From an uncultured Oscillospiraceae bacterium (GTDB lineage: Bacteria; Bacillota; Clostridia; Oscillospirales; Oscillospiraceae), in contig CALWVV010000002.1 in NCBI GenBank assembly GCA_944385035.1, positions 1 to 64,000 on the forward strand: a DNA stretch of 64,000 nt, read 5' to 3'. Position 1 is the stretch's first letter. Every line of letters begins with the position of its first letter. The translations under genes and the position numbers were made by a program. Below, piece by piece: positions 52,701-60,670 of the stretch. The notes under the pieces were generated by a model. That model was not told the DNA's origin and did no database searches. It worked only from the letters and a program-made list of their open reading frames with translations.

Positions 52701-55700
52701 TCCAGCCAGGCGGGAAGCGCAAGTTACAACTTCTGGACGGAACCGGGCAGCGACAAGACCTATACCGGGGAAGTGTTTTTCCACGAGGCCTCCAACGATC
52801 CCCAGCGGAATGTGATCGAGCTGACCATCCAGTACGACTACTATGGTGACTTCTATCAGGAAATCACAGGCAGCGTTTACCGGCCCAGCTATAACATGAC
52901 CACAAAGCAGGTGGGCTACACCAATATGCTGCCGGCCGCCGGCGCCATCGTAAACTTCGGCACTTCCTTTGCGGTGGTGGATCAGGAAGGCAATTTCAAA
53001 ATTCCGCTGTTCCGGTCCATCAACGATCACGACCAGTCCGATCAGCCCCACTATATCCGTTACACCATTGCTTATAATGGGGAGGAAACGCTGCAGGAGA
53101 TGCGCCTGTCCCACGTCAATCATTACAGCCGGGAGGAGCATACCTTCACGGTAACGGACAAAAACGGCGCGATATCCACCCAGACAAAGTCCATCCAGGT
53201 CAATAAGCTGGGCATCGGGCAGCAGCTGATCAACACGGAAAACGGAAGCATTATCAATAACATCGAGGTATATACCGACGCGGTGAACCAGGGGTATAAC
53301 CTGGTTTTAGATGGAGACAGTCTGACCATCCGGGCGCGGTGTACCTCCCCGGTGAAATATACCCAGCAGACCGTCTCGTCCGACGGCACACTGGTCGAAA
53401 TCCCCAATGCCCTTGAAAACGTGACGGGGATCGAATTTGTGATCTACGACGCGGCTACAAATGTGGAAATCGCATCGTATCCCGCCCAGAAGCAAGGGGA
53501 GGAGTTTGTGGCCAATGTGTCCCTCTCCCAGGCGCTGCCGGGAAACCGGCTGTATCTGAGGGTCACCACGGACCGGTCCCATGCGGTGTACGGATCCTAT
53601 GACGAAAATGGCAATCTGATCCAGATTGAAAGCGGCGACGACATGAATAGCACCACCTATGCCGACGTGTTCACGGGGTATGCCTTCACCCAGAAGAACA
53701 CCGAGAAGGTTCCTGTGCTGCAGCATGTGGATCTGCCCATCACCATGGACTTTTTGGAGCTGCCCCTGTTGGGCGACACCGGGATGGCCTTCGACTTCCC
53801 CTTCGTGTCCGTAGGCAGCATCAAAACGGATACCGGATACCGGATGTACATCGGCGTCAGTGCGGGCCAGATCGCGGATAAGGTGCAGCATACCCACATG
53901 ACCTCCTATGCCGGAGACACCGGGGCCTACTATAAGGACATGTTCTCCATCGGTCACCCGATTCAGTCCTTCAAGGAAGGTCTGGCGGCCTCCTACAACA
54001 ACATCTTCAAGGATGTGCCCAAGCTGTATGACGGAGCTACCTCCGCCCTGGGCGCTCCCACCTGGAAGTTTGACGTACAGATCGGCGTTTACTTCGACTT
54101 TACCTACATGCAGGTCACCAATCCCAACAACGGCGCTGTGGATACAAGCTGTATCTTCACCGGCGTGGGCGGGTATATCGGCGTAGCGGCCGGAGTAAAA
54201 ATGGCCTGGTACACCATCCTTCCCGTGGTGTTCATCCCGGCGTACTTCGGTCTGGAGATCAGCGGCAACGTGCTGGGCTTCTTCGGCGCGGGCACGGATA
54301 CCTCCAAGCCCGACATCACCTATGATGCCGCCAACAACGCCACGGTGGACTTTGACGACAAGCTGGGAGAGTTCAACGCCTCCGTGCAGCTGGGCGCCAC
54401 GGTTCAGGTCTACGTGGGCGTTGGCCTTGCGGGGACCCTGGGCCTGAGAGGCGGCGGCAGTCTCAGCGCCATGGGCCTTTGGGAGCCCTCTGAGCTGGTG
54501 TCCGACTGGGGCTGTGTCTTGACCTTCAAGGCGGGAATCTGGGTTGATCTTTTCCTGTTCTCGGTTCCTCTCCAATACACGCTGGCGGAGATGAAGTTCG
54601 GCTCCTTCGAGGAGTATGACAGCCTCTCCGCGCTGGCGGCGCAGGCTAGTATGAACGGCGTGGACGATTCCCTGTCCTTCTCTCTGCGGGAGCCCTACGA
54701 TGACAAGGCGTCTGTCTGGCTGCCCAACGAGCCGTCGCCCATGTCCGGATTCAACGAGACATCGGCGCAGACCATTGTGGCAAACGGATATGAGCACCCG
54801 GAAGTGCAGCTGCTTAAGCTGGCGGACGGCAGCGTGTTTATGGCGTTTTTGGACAGCGACCAGACCCGCAGCTCCCTGGACAGAGCTGTGCTGAAGTTTG
54901 CCACCTACCGCAACGGAGAATGGAGCGAGCCCGTTGTGGTGCAAGAGGACGGCACCGCGGACTTCCAGCCCAGTATCTGTGAGATGGACAACAGCAAAGT
55001 CATGATCTCCTGGCTGTCCTATGACCCGGATACGGAGGTCACGGAGGATGCGGCGGACTATCTGTCCAAGCTGGAGGTATATACCGCCGTCATCGACCCG
55101 GCAAGTGGCACCGTGAGCGAGAAGACCAGACTCACCTATGACCAGTACTACGACTACACGCCCGTGTCCGTCTATGACGACGAGACCGGGGACCGAGCCG
55201 TGTATTACGTCAAGACCGCCTCTTCCGGCAGCGCGGAGGATATGGTCAACTCCTACACCAATGACTGTGTGATCGTGTATATGCTCTACTCCAAGGATCA
55301 GGGAAGATGGCTGTTTGACTACTACTATGACAATGAGGTGGCCAGCGAGGAGGACGAGGAAATCCTCATCGAAAAGTGGCATGGACAGCGCTTCCTGTCC
55401 TCGCCCATTCCGGAACTGGGGTTGGATGTGCCCAATATCTCCGACTTTACCGCCATCGCCTATAACGGAATTGCGGTCTATGCCTATACCATTGACCAGG
55501 ACTCCTCCAACGATACTGCCTTCGACAAGGAGCTCTTTGTCCAGTTCTACGATTTTAAGAGCCATAAAACCTACGTCCCCGTGCGGCTGACGGATGACAA
55601 CTTGTCTGACGCCCTGCCGCAGCTGGTCCGCTCCGGCACCGGAACGGATGCCAGTACCAAGCTGTTCTGGTACCGGGACGAAAAAGAGATTGCCTACATG

Positions 55701-58175
55701 GACCTGACCACCCTGATTAAGGAAGGCATCGATGACAACGGACAGATCAAGGACGACTATCTCACCGGAAACGACGGAGTGAAGCGGGGCCTCGACTCCC
55801 TGTACTCCTATGTGGCGCCTGGGGTGGACAACTATCAGGGCTCCCGGTCCATGGCCGATTTCAAGGCGGTAACGGACGGGTACGACATCTATGTGGTCTG
55901 GACGCAGCCCTGCACCACGGATGCGGTGGATGAGGACGGCAACCCGGTGCAGTGCCGGGAGGTCTATGCCACCGCCTTGATTCAGGAGGAGAAGGAGGCA
56001 GGCAGCGGTGGAGCAGAGGAAGACTCGACCGACGGCGGAATGACCTGGGCCGATCCTTACCGGCTGACCTATACGGGTGCCTTTACCGATGAGCCCGCAG
56101 CCGTGATTGACGATGAGGGCAATATGGTGGTACTCTATAACCAGTATAGGCAGACCATCACGGAAAATCCGGAATATCCCGTTGTCATTTCAGACTTTAA
56201 GCTCCGGGCCTCCTACATGGAGCCCTGCGGCGCGGTGGATGTGACGGGTATTACCTATTCCGATGAAACGCCCAACGAGGGAGACACCATCGAACTGAAC
56301 GTGGAAGTGAAGAACAACGGTCTGACCTATGCCGACGGCTACACTGTGCAGCTTTACGAGGTGAAGGATGGCACCCAGGGAGCCTTGATTGAGAGCCTCA
56401 CTTCGGATCGCAAGCTCCTCCCCGGAAATACGGACGGCTACACCGTTTCCTGGACGGTTCCCCAGGACTATGAGGGTGTGAGCATCTATGCGGTGGCGCA
56501 AGAGGGAGGCATGAAGAATGTCTCGGAGTATGAGAGTGAGCCCCTTGTAAAAGATGCGGTATATGAGATCAGTGATCTGACTACCTACCAGGATGACGAG
56601 GGCTACCGGATCTTCTACACGGTGACCAACACAGGCAATACGGTGTCCACCGCCGAAGATGTGTTCTGTGTGATGTTCAGCGGCCCCTACGGCCTGGCGT
56701 GGGATTATTCCGAGGCGGAGCGGGAGCTGGCCAGTATCTCCATGGAGGGCATTGCCCCCGGTGAGAGCAAGACCTTTGATGAAGCCCTGAGCGTGAAACC
56801 GGAGTTTTTTGACCGGTATGGGTTTGTGGATGCCATTGCGGTGGGAATGGATGAGGAGGGTGTGTACCTGACGGACGGCGATGAGATCCGTCTGATGGCA
56901 GGAAAGCCCCTTGCCCTCATGCTGAATGGGGAGGAGTTCCCTGAGACCATCACCGTGAGAGCCGGAGAGACCATGGAATTTGACGTGACCTGTGCCCCTG
57001 CCAGCCTGAACGATCAGATGAAGGCTGTGTTTGGCACACAGGACACCTCCGTGGCGGTGTTTGAGGGTACCACGCTGAAGGCGCTGAATGTGGGTACCAC
57101 CACCATTTACGGCTCGGTGTCTCCCTATGGAAACCAGATCCAGGCCATTACCCTCAACGTAGTGGACGAGTCGGAGCCGCTTCCTCCCTCGGGAGAGGAC
57201 GACGACTCCTCTGGTGACAAGACCAACACCGTGACCACCTCCGATGGTACTACCATCACCACCGTGACCCATTCGGACGGGGCCACTACGGTGACCACCG
57301 AGGCGAAAAACGGCGTTTCTTCCGTTGTGGAAACCAGTAAAAACGGCAAGGTTACCGCCCAGGTCAAGGTACCTGACGCGGTAGCAAATGAGGCCGCGGC
57401 TGCCGGTGAGACTGTGACAATCCCCATGCCCGCCGTCCCTGTGGCTCCGGACAGAGGGGACGCCGCCTCCATCACCGTGGATCTGCCCGCGGATACCGCC
57501 GTCAAGCTGGAGATTCCCGTGGCCGGAGTGACCGCCGGCACCGTAGCCGTGCTGGTTGGAGCTGACAGTGTAGAGAAGGTCATTCGGACCTGTATCGTGA
57601 CCGAAAAGGGCGTGGTTGCCACCCTGTCTGATGGGAATACCATCAAAATTGTGGACAACAGCAAGCACTTTGTCGATGTGCCCGCCTCCTACTGGGGCTT
57701 CGATGCGGTGGCCTTTGCAACCAGCCGTGAGCTGTTCAGTGGTACCAGCGCCGCCACCTTCAGTCCCGATGACGCTATGACCCGCGCCATGATCGTTACC
57801 GTGCTGGCCAGCTGCTATGATGTGGATACCACAACCGGCCAGGAGTGGTATGAGGCCGGTGCCCAGTGGGCGGTGGAGAACGGAGTGTCGGATGGTACCA
57901 ACCTGAATCACACCGTGACCCGTGAGCAGATTGCCACAATGCTGTGGCGTCTTGCGGGAAGTCCCATGGCGGATGAAAGCGCCCTGTCTGGATATCCGGA
58001 CCGTGCGTCCATCAGCGAATGGGCTGTCCAGGCTGTGGCCTGGGCCGTGTCTGCCGGTATCATCGCTGGAAACGACACCGGTGAACTTCTGCCCCAGAGC
58101 AACGCAACACGGGCGCAGGTGGCGGTGATGCTTCAGCGCTACCTGGAAAATGAAGCGGGAAAAGAATCCGCTTAA
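49788..58175 (+). CDS. Giant SLH-anchored surface protein (2795 aa)
   Basis: A signal peptide (SVSSVLTAAMLLTMIQVPTV, cleavage near residue 33) predicts Sec export. Order: a Calx-beta-like segment (~40-100), an acidic Glu/Pro repeat (five 12-residue units, 195-254), Calx-beta-like domains (~318-475), a long beta-rich middle, a carboxypeptidase-regulatory-like piece (~1060), sialidase/beta-propeller-like repeats (~1660-2120: LADGSVFMAFLDSD; GGMTWADPYRLT; DDEGNMVVLYNQYRQ), a CARDB-like domain (~2148-2238), a Big-2-like domain (~2378-2458) and three C-terminal SLH domains (~2625-2790). It should be wall-attached, an adhesin- or scaffold-like protein. No catalytic motif was recognised. It lies between the exporters and the peptide. 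Confidence 0.88.
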   Translation: MTRKRRGWLKRSVSSVLTAAMLLTMIQVPTVAANKMDVYLPENEMEEDILASDVFYLATASAQLQEGDGARYLLRLARGGDAATPAGVTVKISDLTAKYGKDYTISILGSDEKVNNPSDNESLLEMMEGEEYTESELVTEEDYLSQMEEDDELYQATVDAYNDTIEYIEATSGVGEVEHPASEDTSAAQPEEDGEEPTDQPEQGGEEEPADQPEQGGDEEPADQPEQGGEEEPADQPEQGGEEEPADQPEKGEEEASDEDKTGYVDPLQQARSLFTGIQGQPQQVTSTTDTFQQIQDIANVITNAVVGATLTVDFDAGETEKYLVIDVKDNRKGDGTRYFYLMLGEPYGTTTNSAASSCAFTILDDEEQSASVVELGESDYYAEGDTLTVEVVRDGALNTIAEAKLTTESGSAQAGRDFSPVDMSVVFPMGIDKRTIEIPIRTDYFVGEADFSLHLEAVSGCTIGNDSAQVTMTGTAGTTAENGSASLLSVEQSARVSDIELGTPISLANPVKVGSTSYFGGSNYYDSGVPQWVERWEDNFSGWDHFWGAEAEGTTGAGWTLATNHGADIAGVQVDWAKSGSCATIWASFVGSGSRDIPWNYYNGEYVYNSNAKFNDGTKTNMFCTFWDPVRIGIRNHGNCNDCDTLWIHSITPIYRPFVVNLQNADPLKFLNADGTYSTWSDATFLAIAGANNDTNNQVVRYSKEGKNAVTLQQTVGKNVSTPYTYLKSVKMVKDGYTRSIAYYGNDGTSSHTFTMDSNWIDSNRSYIYFEENNVSEAWKNQTGTFGMRGRIELKPEFGYKNVKVKINVPENNFGYFNVSGTNRDLAYSQTFTYHMGDIIKLSTVMREEYKDLYTPAGYMVSYKYNESDTNWVKRDVIVPYSLEDGTSQYLDDNQRLRYGYYEITPLFARNDNAIVVRVREDNLWMCDQSYGIFTTPYVEHTEIDGVRYNDYIVYGDPVYGKIYSLSARPSSQAGSASYNFWTEPGSDKTYTGEVFFHEASNDPQRNVIELTIQYDYYGDFYQEITGSVYRPSYNMTTKQVGYTNMLPAAGAIVNFGTSFAVVDQEGNFKIPLFRSINDHDQSDQPHYIRYTIAYNGEETLQEMRLSHVNHYSREEHTFTVTDKNGAISTQTKSIQVNKLGIGQQLINTENGSIINNIEVYTDAVNQGYNLVLDGDSLTIRARCTSPVKYTQQTVSSDGTLVEIPNALENVTGIEFVIYDAATNVEIASYPAQKQGEEFVANVSLSQALPGNRLYLRVTTDRSHAVYGSYDENGNLIQIESGDDMNSTTYADVFTGYAFTQKNTEKVPVLQHVDLPITMDFLELPLLGDTGMAFDFPFVSVGSIKTDTGYRMYIGVSAGQIADKVQHTHMTSYAGDTGAYYKDMFSIGHPIQSFKEGLAASYNNIFKDVPKLYDGATSALGAPTWKFDVQIGVYFDFTYMQVTNPNNGAVDTSCIFTGVGGYIGVAAGVKMAWYTILPVVFIPAYFGLEISGNVLGFFGAGTDTSKPDITYDAANNATVDFDDKLGEFNASVQLGATVQVYVGVGLAGTLGLRGGGSLSAMGLWEPSELVSDWGCVLTFKAGIWVDLFLFSVPLQYTLAEMKFGSFEEYDSLSALAAQASMNGVDDSLSFSLREPYDDKASVWLPNEPSPMSGFNETSAQTIVANGYEHPEVQLLKLADGSVFMAFLDSDQTRSSLDRAVLKFATYRNGEWSEPVVVQEDGTADFQPSICEMDNSKVMISWLSYDPDTEVTEDAADYLSKLEVYTAVIDPASGTVSEKTRLTYDQYYDYTPVSVYDDETGDRAVYYVKTASSGSAEDMVNSYTNDCVIVYMLYSKDQGRWLFDYYYDNEVASEEDEEILIEKWHGQRFLSSPIPELGLDVPNISDFTAIAYNGIAVYAYTIDQDSSNDTAFDKELFVQFYDFKSHKTYVPVRLTDDNLSDALPQLVRSGTGTDASTKLFWYRDEKEIAYMDLTTLIKEGIDDNGQIKDDYLTGNDGVKRGLDSLYSYVAPGVDNYQGSRSMADFKAVTDGYDIYVVWTQPCTTDAVDEDGNPVQCREVYATALIQEEKEAGSGGAEEDSTDGGMTWADPYRLTYTGAFTDEPAAVIDDEGNMVVLYNQYRQTITENPEYPVVISDFKLRASYMEPCGAVDVTGITYSDETPNEGDTIELNVEVKNNGLTYADGYTVQLYEVKDGTQGALIESLTSDRKLLPGNTDGYTVSWTVPQDYEGVSIYAVAQEGGMKNVSEYESEPLVKDAVYEISDLTTYQDDEGYRIFYTVTNTGNTVSTAEDVFCVMFSGPYGLAWDYSEAERELASISMEGIAPGESKTFDEALSVKPEFFDRYGFVDAIAVGMDEEGVYLTDGDEIRLMAGKPLALMLNGEEFPETITVRAGETMEFDVTCAPASLNDQMKAVFGTQDTSVAVFEGTTLKALNVGTTTIYGSVSPYGNQIQAITLNVVDESEPLPPSGEDDDSSGDKTNTVTTSDGTTITTVTHSDGATTVTTEAKNGVSSVVETSKNGKVTAQVKVPDAVANEAAAAGETVTIPMPAVPVAPDRGDAASITVDLPADTAVKLEIPVAGVTAGTVAVLVGADSVEKVIRTCIVTEKGVVATLSDGNTIKIVDNSKHFVDVPASYWGFDAVAFATSRELFSGTSAATFSPDDAMTRAMIVTVLASCYDVDTTTGQEWYEAGAQWAVENGVSDGTNLNHTVTREQIATMLWRLAGSPMADESALSGYPDRASISEWAVQAVAWAVSAGIIAGNDTGELLPQSNATRAQVAVMLQRYLENEAGKESA
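50370..50549 (+). repeat. Five 36-bp coding tandem repeats
   Basis: Five in-frame 36-bp units encoding EEPADQPEQGGE-like dodecapeptides (first unit has Thr for Ala, last ends EKGEE). Third-position changes between units show selection on the protein. It forms an acidic, proline-rich spacer, a typical site of copy-number variation between strains. Confidence 0.93.
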
Positions 58176-58198
58176 TTGCAGAAAGGAATGAATTTATC

Positions 58199-58351
58199 AT
58201 GAAAGAAAAGAATCTCCCTCTGGATGAGAAAGAGACCCAGGAGCTTGACCTGGACGAGCTGGAGCAGGTGACAGGCGGAAACAACGCCTTTGCCGATGTG
58301 CCCAGAGTACCTCAGCACGATATTGACGACTCCCTGAGAGAGAAGATTTAA
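58199..58351 (+). CDS. 50-residue double-glycine leader peptide
   Basis: AAAGGA precedes ATG 58199, 23 bases after the giant gene. The first 27 residues are an acidic leader ending LDLDELEQVTGG, the classic form cut by C39 peptidases: hydrophobic residues at spaced positions and Gly-Gly at the site. The predicted mature peptide is 23 residues, NNAFADVPRVPQHDIDDSLR plus EKI. It has no Cys or Trp, is net acidic, and has Ser but no Thr, so it is a poor lantibiotic core. It is probably the substrate of the exporter at 45484. Function (bacteriocin, signal, or partner of the giant protein) is unknown. Confidence 0.8.
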   Translation: MKEKNLPLDEKETQELDLDELEQVTGGNNAFADVPRVPQHDIDDSLREKI

Positions 58352-58421
58352 AGCTTGCGGACAAAAGGGAAGGATCTCCATAAGCGAGATCCTATTGAAA
58401 CGTAAAACGAGGTCGAGTAAG

Positions 58422-58470
58422 CAACGGGTTTGCCGCCTGCCAAAAGCAGGCGGCAAACCCGTTGGCTTTT
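58422..58470 (+). terminator. Strong terminator of island operon
   Basis: A perfect 19-bp stem (58422-58440 with 58446-58464) with CAAAA loop and CTTTTT after it. The remainder of the gap 58352-58800 holds the right repeat copy and otherwise AT-richer DNA with no gene I can see. Confidence 0.93.
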
Positions 58471-58616
58471 TGGTGTCGCAAATTCAAGCTTGAACGATCA
58501 ATCGCACAAACTTATCACAAAACCTGAGGTGCAAGCATTTCCAATACGTAAAAATATCGTATGAACTTTTAGAATAATGATGTGAAATGGAAAATACACC
58601 AAGAATATCCAAACAT

Positions 58617-58704
58617 GCGACCCGTCACAGACAACATGGTCATGGTGGGAAGGGTTTTGTTTTGGTATGCTGGATTTGAACAATCGACGAGGATGGTAGT
58701 AGTG
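58617..58704 (+). repeat. Right copy of island-flanking direct repeat
   Basis: 58617-58671 are identical to 43005-43059. The similarity continues, diverged, to about 58704. Together the copies enclose 15.6 kb. No AbrB remainder, integrase or transposase adjoins this copy. Confidence 0.9.
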
Positions 58705-58800
58705 TGAAGGACCTGGGAATGTTCAAGCTGAAGTATCTTGGGATATGTGGTTGCCGTATATATAAAAACGTTCTGATCGTTGCTTTGATGTTGTTTGCGC

Positions 58801-60363
58801 TTAAAACTCCAGCGCTCCAATTTCCTTTTCCAGAATATCCACCAAGGTGCCCTTTTGCACCAGGCCGAAGATATACTCGATATCGGGGTAGAGGAAGCGG
58901 TCGTTGTCCACAAAAGGAACCTTCTCCCGAATGAAATCACGCACCTTGGCCAGGGCGGGGGAGGGCTCCAGAGGTTTCAGGAAATCCATGGCCTGGAGGG
59001 CTACATAGATCTCAATGGCCGTCATATACTGAAGCTTTCTCACCACCTGGCCCGCCTTTTTTGAGGCGTAGTATCCCATGGAGACGGGGTCCTCCTGGCC
59101 GGCGCAGGTGGGGATGCTGTCGATGGAAACCGGTGCCGCCAGGTGCTTGATTTCGTCCATCAGACCGGCGGAAGTATATTGGGTGATCATCAGGCCGCTG
59201 TTGAGGCCGGGGTTAGACACCAGGAAGGCGGGCAGGCCGTCGTTCAGGTTCCGGTTGACCATGCGGTCGGTGGCGCGCTCCACCTGATTGCCCACAATGG
59301 CACAGGCCATGGACAGGAAGTCGGCGTAAGCGGCCACAAAGCTGCCGTCAAAGTTGCCGGACATCAGGGCCACACCGTCATCCTCACCCTCAGCAAAAAT
59401 TTCCGGGTTGTCGCTGATGGAGTGCATCTCATCTACGATCACGGCGTAGGCATCTTTCATCATCTTCTTGGCTGCGCCGTGGACATGGGCCATACAGCGC
59501 ATGACATAGGCGTCCTGTACCTTGCTGTCCCGGTATTTTTCACAGATCTGGCTTCCCTCCAGCATTCTGAGGAGGTTGCGCGCCGCGCCGCCCTGTTCTT
59601 CGTGGTGCTTGGCGCCGTGGACACGGGGATCGAGGGCCTTGGTAGTGCCCCGCAGCGCCTCGTAGCAGAGGGCACCTGCCAGCTCCACATTCTGCATGGT
59701 ATTCAGTGCCTCATAGACAGCCAGCAGCCCCAGGGCGGTGACGGTGATGGTGCCGTTGGTCATGGAGAGGCCCTCCTTGCAGGCGAGCTTGATGGGGGTC
59801 AGGCCGTTCTGGGCCAGGACCTCGGCCGCCGGAGCAGGAACACCGTCCCGGAAAATCTGGCCTTCGCCAATGTAGGCCATGGCCAGGTGGGCTTCTACGC
59901 CAAGATAGCCCACGGAGCCCTCACTGGGGGCGTAGGGGATCAGATCCAGGTTGAGCATATTGCGGATCAGCTCCAGGGTCTCCAGGCGGATGCCGGAGTG
60001 GCCTTTTCCTGCGTTTAAAATAGTTTGGAGCATGATGGCGCGGGCCTGAACACGGGTGAGCGGCTCACCCACTGCCACCGAGTGGGTGCGGACGATGTTT
60101 TCCTGCAGGGTGGAGGCATCCTCCGGGGAGATCGTATAGCGGACATTCTCACCAAATCCGGTGGTCACACCGTAGATAATGCGCCCTTCCTCCATGAACT
60201 TGTCAAGCAGACGGCGGTTGGCCAAAACGGCCTGCTGCATCTCGGGAGAAAATTCCACCTGTGCGCCAAATTTGGCAACAGCAATAAATTCATCCAGAGT
60301 CAGCATACAGTCAGTGATGATCACCTGCTGAATATTTTTGGCATTTTTAAAAGACATTTCCAT
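58801..60363 (-). CDS. hutH: HutH-family protein lacking the MIO triad
   Basis: 520 residues, full length for histidine/phenylalanine ammonia-lyases. Conserved active-site text is present: Tyr64 in IYGVTTGFGENV, Asn203 in SMTNGT, Tyr286/Arg289 in QDAYVMRCMAHVHG and SGNFDGSF. The stretch that normally reads GSVGASGDLAPLAH reads GSVGYLGVEAHLAM: the Ala-Ser-Gly that cyclises to the MIO cofactor is Tyr153-Leu154-Gly155. No MIO can form, so the usual ammonia-lyase reaction is not expected. The codons are clean (TAT CTT GGC) and the frame is intact. ATG 60363 follows AGGAAG. A sigma-54 promoter lies upstream. Confidence 0.85.
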   Translation of the reverse strand: MEMSFKNAKNIQQVIITDCMLTLDEFIAVAKFGAQVEFSPEMQQAVLANRRLLDKFMEEGRIIYGVTTGFGENVRYTISPEDASTLQENIVRTHSVAVGEPLTRVQARAIMLQTILNAGKGHSGIRLETLELIRNMLNLDLIPYAPSEGSVGYLGVEAHLAMAYIGEGQIFRDGVPAPAAEVLAQNGLTPIKLACKEGLSMTNGTITVTALGLLAVYEALNTMQNVELAGALCYEALRGTTKALDPRVHGAKHHEEQGGAARNLLRMLEGSQICEKYRDSKVQDAYVMRCMAHVHGAAKKMMKDAYAVIVDEMHSISDNPEIFAEGEDDGVALMSGNFDGSFVAAYADFLSMACAIVGNQVERATDRMVNRNLNDGLPAFLVSNPGLNSGLMITQYTSAGLMDEIKHLAAPVSIDSIPTCAGQEDPVSMGYYASKKAGQVVRKLQYMTAIEIYVALQAMDFLKPLEPSPALAKVRDFIREKVPFVDNDRFLYPDIEYIFGLVQKGTLVDILEKEIGALEF

Positions 60364-60435
60364 AACAGTAACTTCCTTTCTATGTTGCGTGTTGTGGTCA
60401 AAAGGTCTTCCCGACAACTTTCATGGCTTTTATTA

Positions 60436-60453
60436 AAGCAATATCTGTGCCAA
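60436..60453 (-). promoter_or_regulatory. Sigma-54 promoter of the HutH-family gene
   Basis: Minus strand reads TTGGCACAGATATTGCTT, an essentially perfect -24/-12 element (GG at 60450-60451, GC at 60438-60439, ten bases between), about 73 bp before the start codon. The sigma-54 activator gene is divergent next door. Confidence 0.88.
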
Positions 60454-60553
60454 GTGTGAAACATACTTGTTTTTTTGCTATAGAACCGATCTTTTCTGGT
60501 TTTGGACTGTTTTTCTCTGGTTTTATCAAAAAAAGAAGGGCAAAAAATATTTG

Positions 60554-60577
60554 TCCGCAAAATATTTTCCTGCAAAA
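60554..60577. promoter_or_regulatory. Possible activator-binding repeats
   Basis: Two near-identical direct repeats, TCCGCAAAAT (60554-60563) and TCCTGCAAAA (60568-60577), lie 100-140 bp upstream of the sigma-54 promoter and just before the activator's own promoter. This is the right place for an upstream activating sequence. Only two copies, so tentative. Confidence 0.3.
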
Positions 60578-60590
60578 TTTATTTTACAAA

Positions 60591-60620
60591 TTGACAATCC
60601 ATTGTTGGGATCCGTATAAT
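60591..60620 (+). promoter_or_regulatory. Sigma-A promoter of activator gene
   Basis: TTGACA (60591-60596), 18-bp spacer, TATAAT (60615-60620), about 50 bp before the activator start. Confidence 0.72.
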
Positions 60621-60670
60621 CATGTCATAATTGCCGACTTGTACGGTTCTGTCCGCAGGAGGTATTTCCC

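Noticed and set aside
51045-55565. Two long minus-strand frames under the giant gene (698 and 752 residues)
   Set aside because: Antisense shadows of a coherent plus-strand SLH protein. No ribosome sites or domains.
43005-58704. Island as a prophage or integrative conjugative element
   Set aside because: No integrase, relaxase, capsid, tail or replication gene is seen, only export and surface genes.
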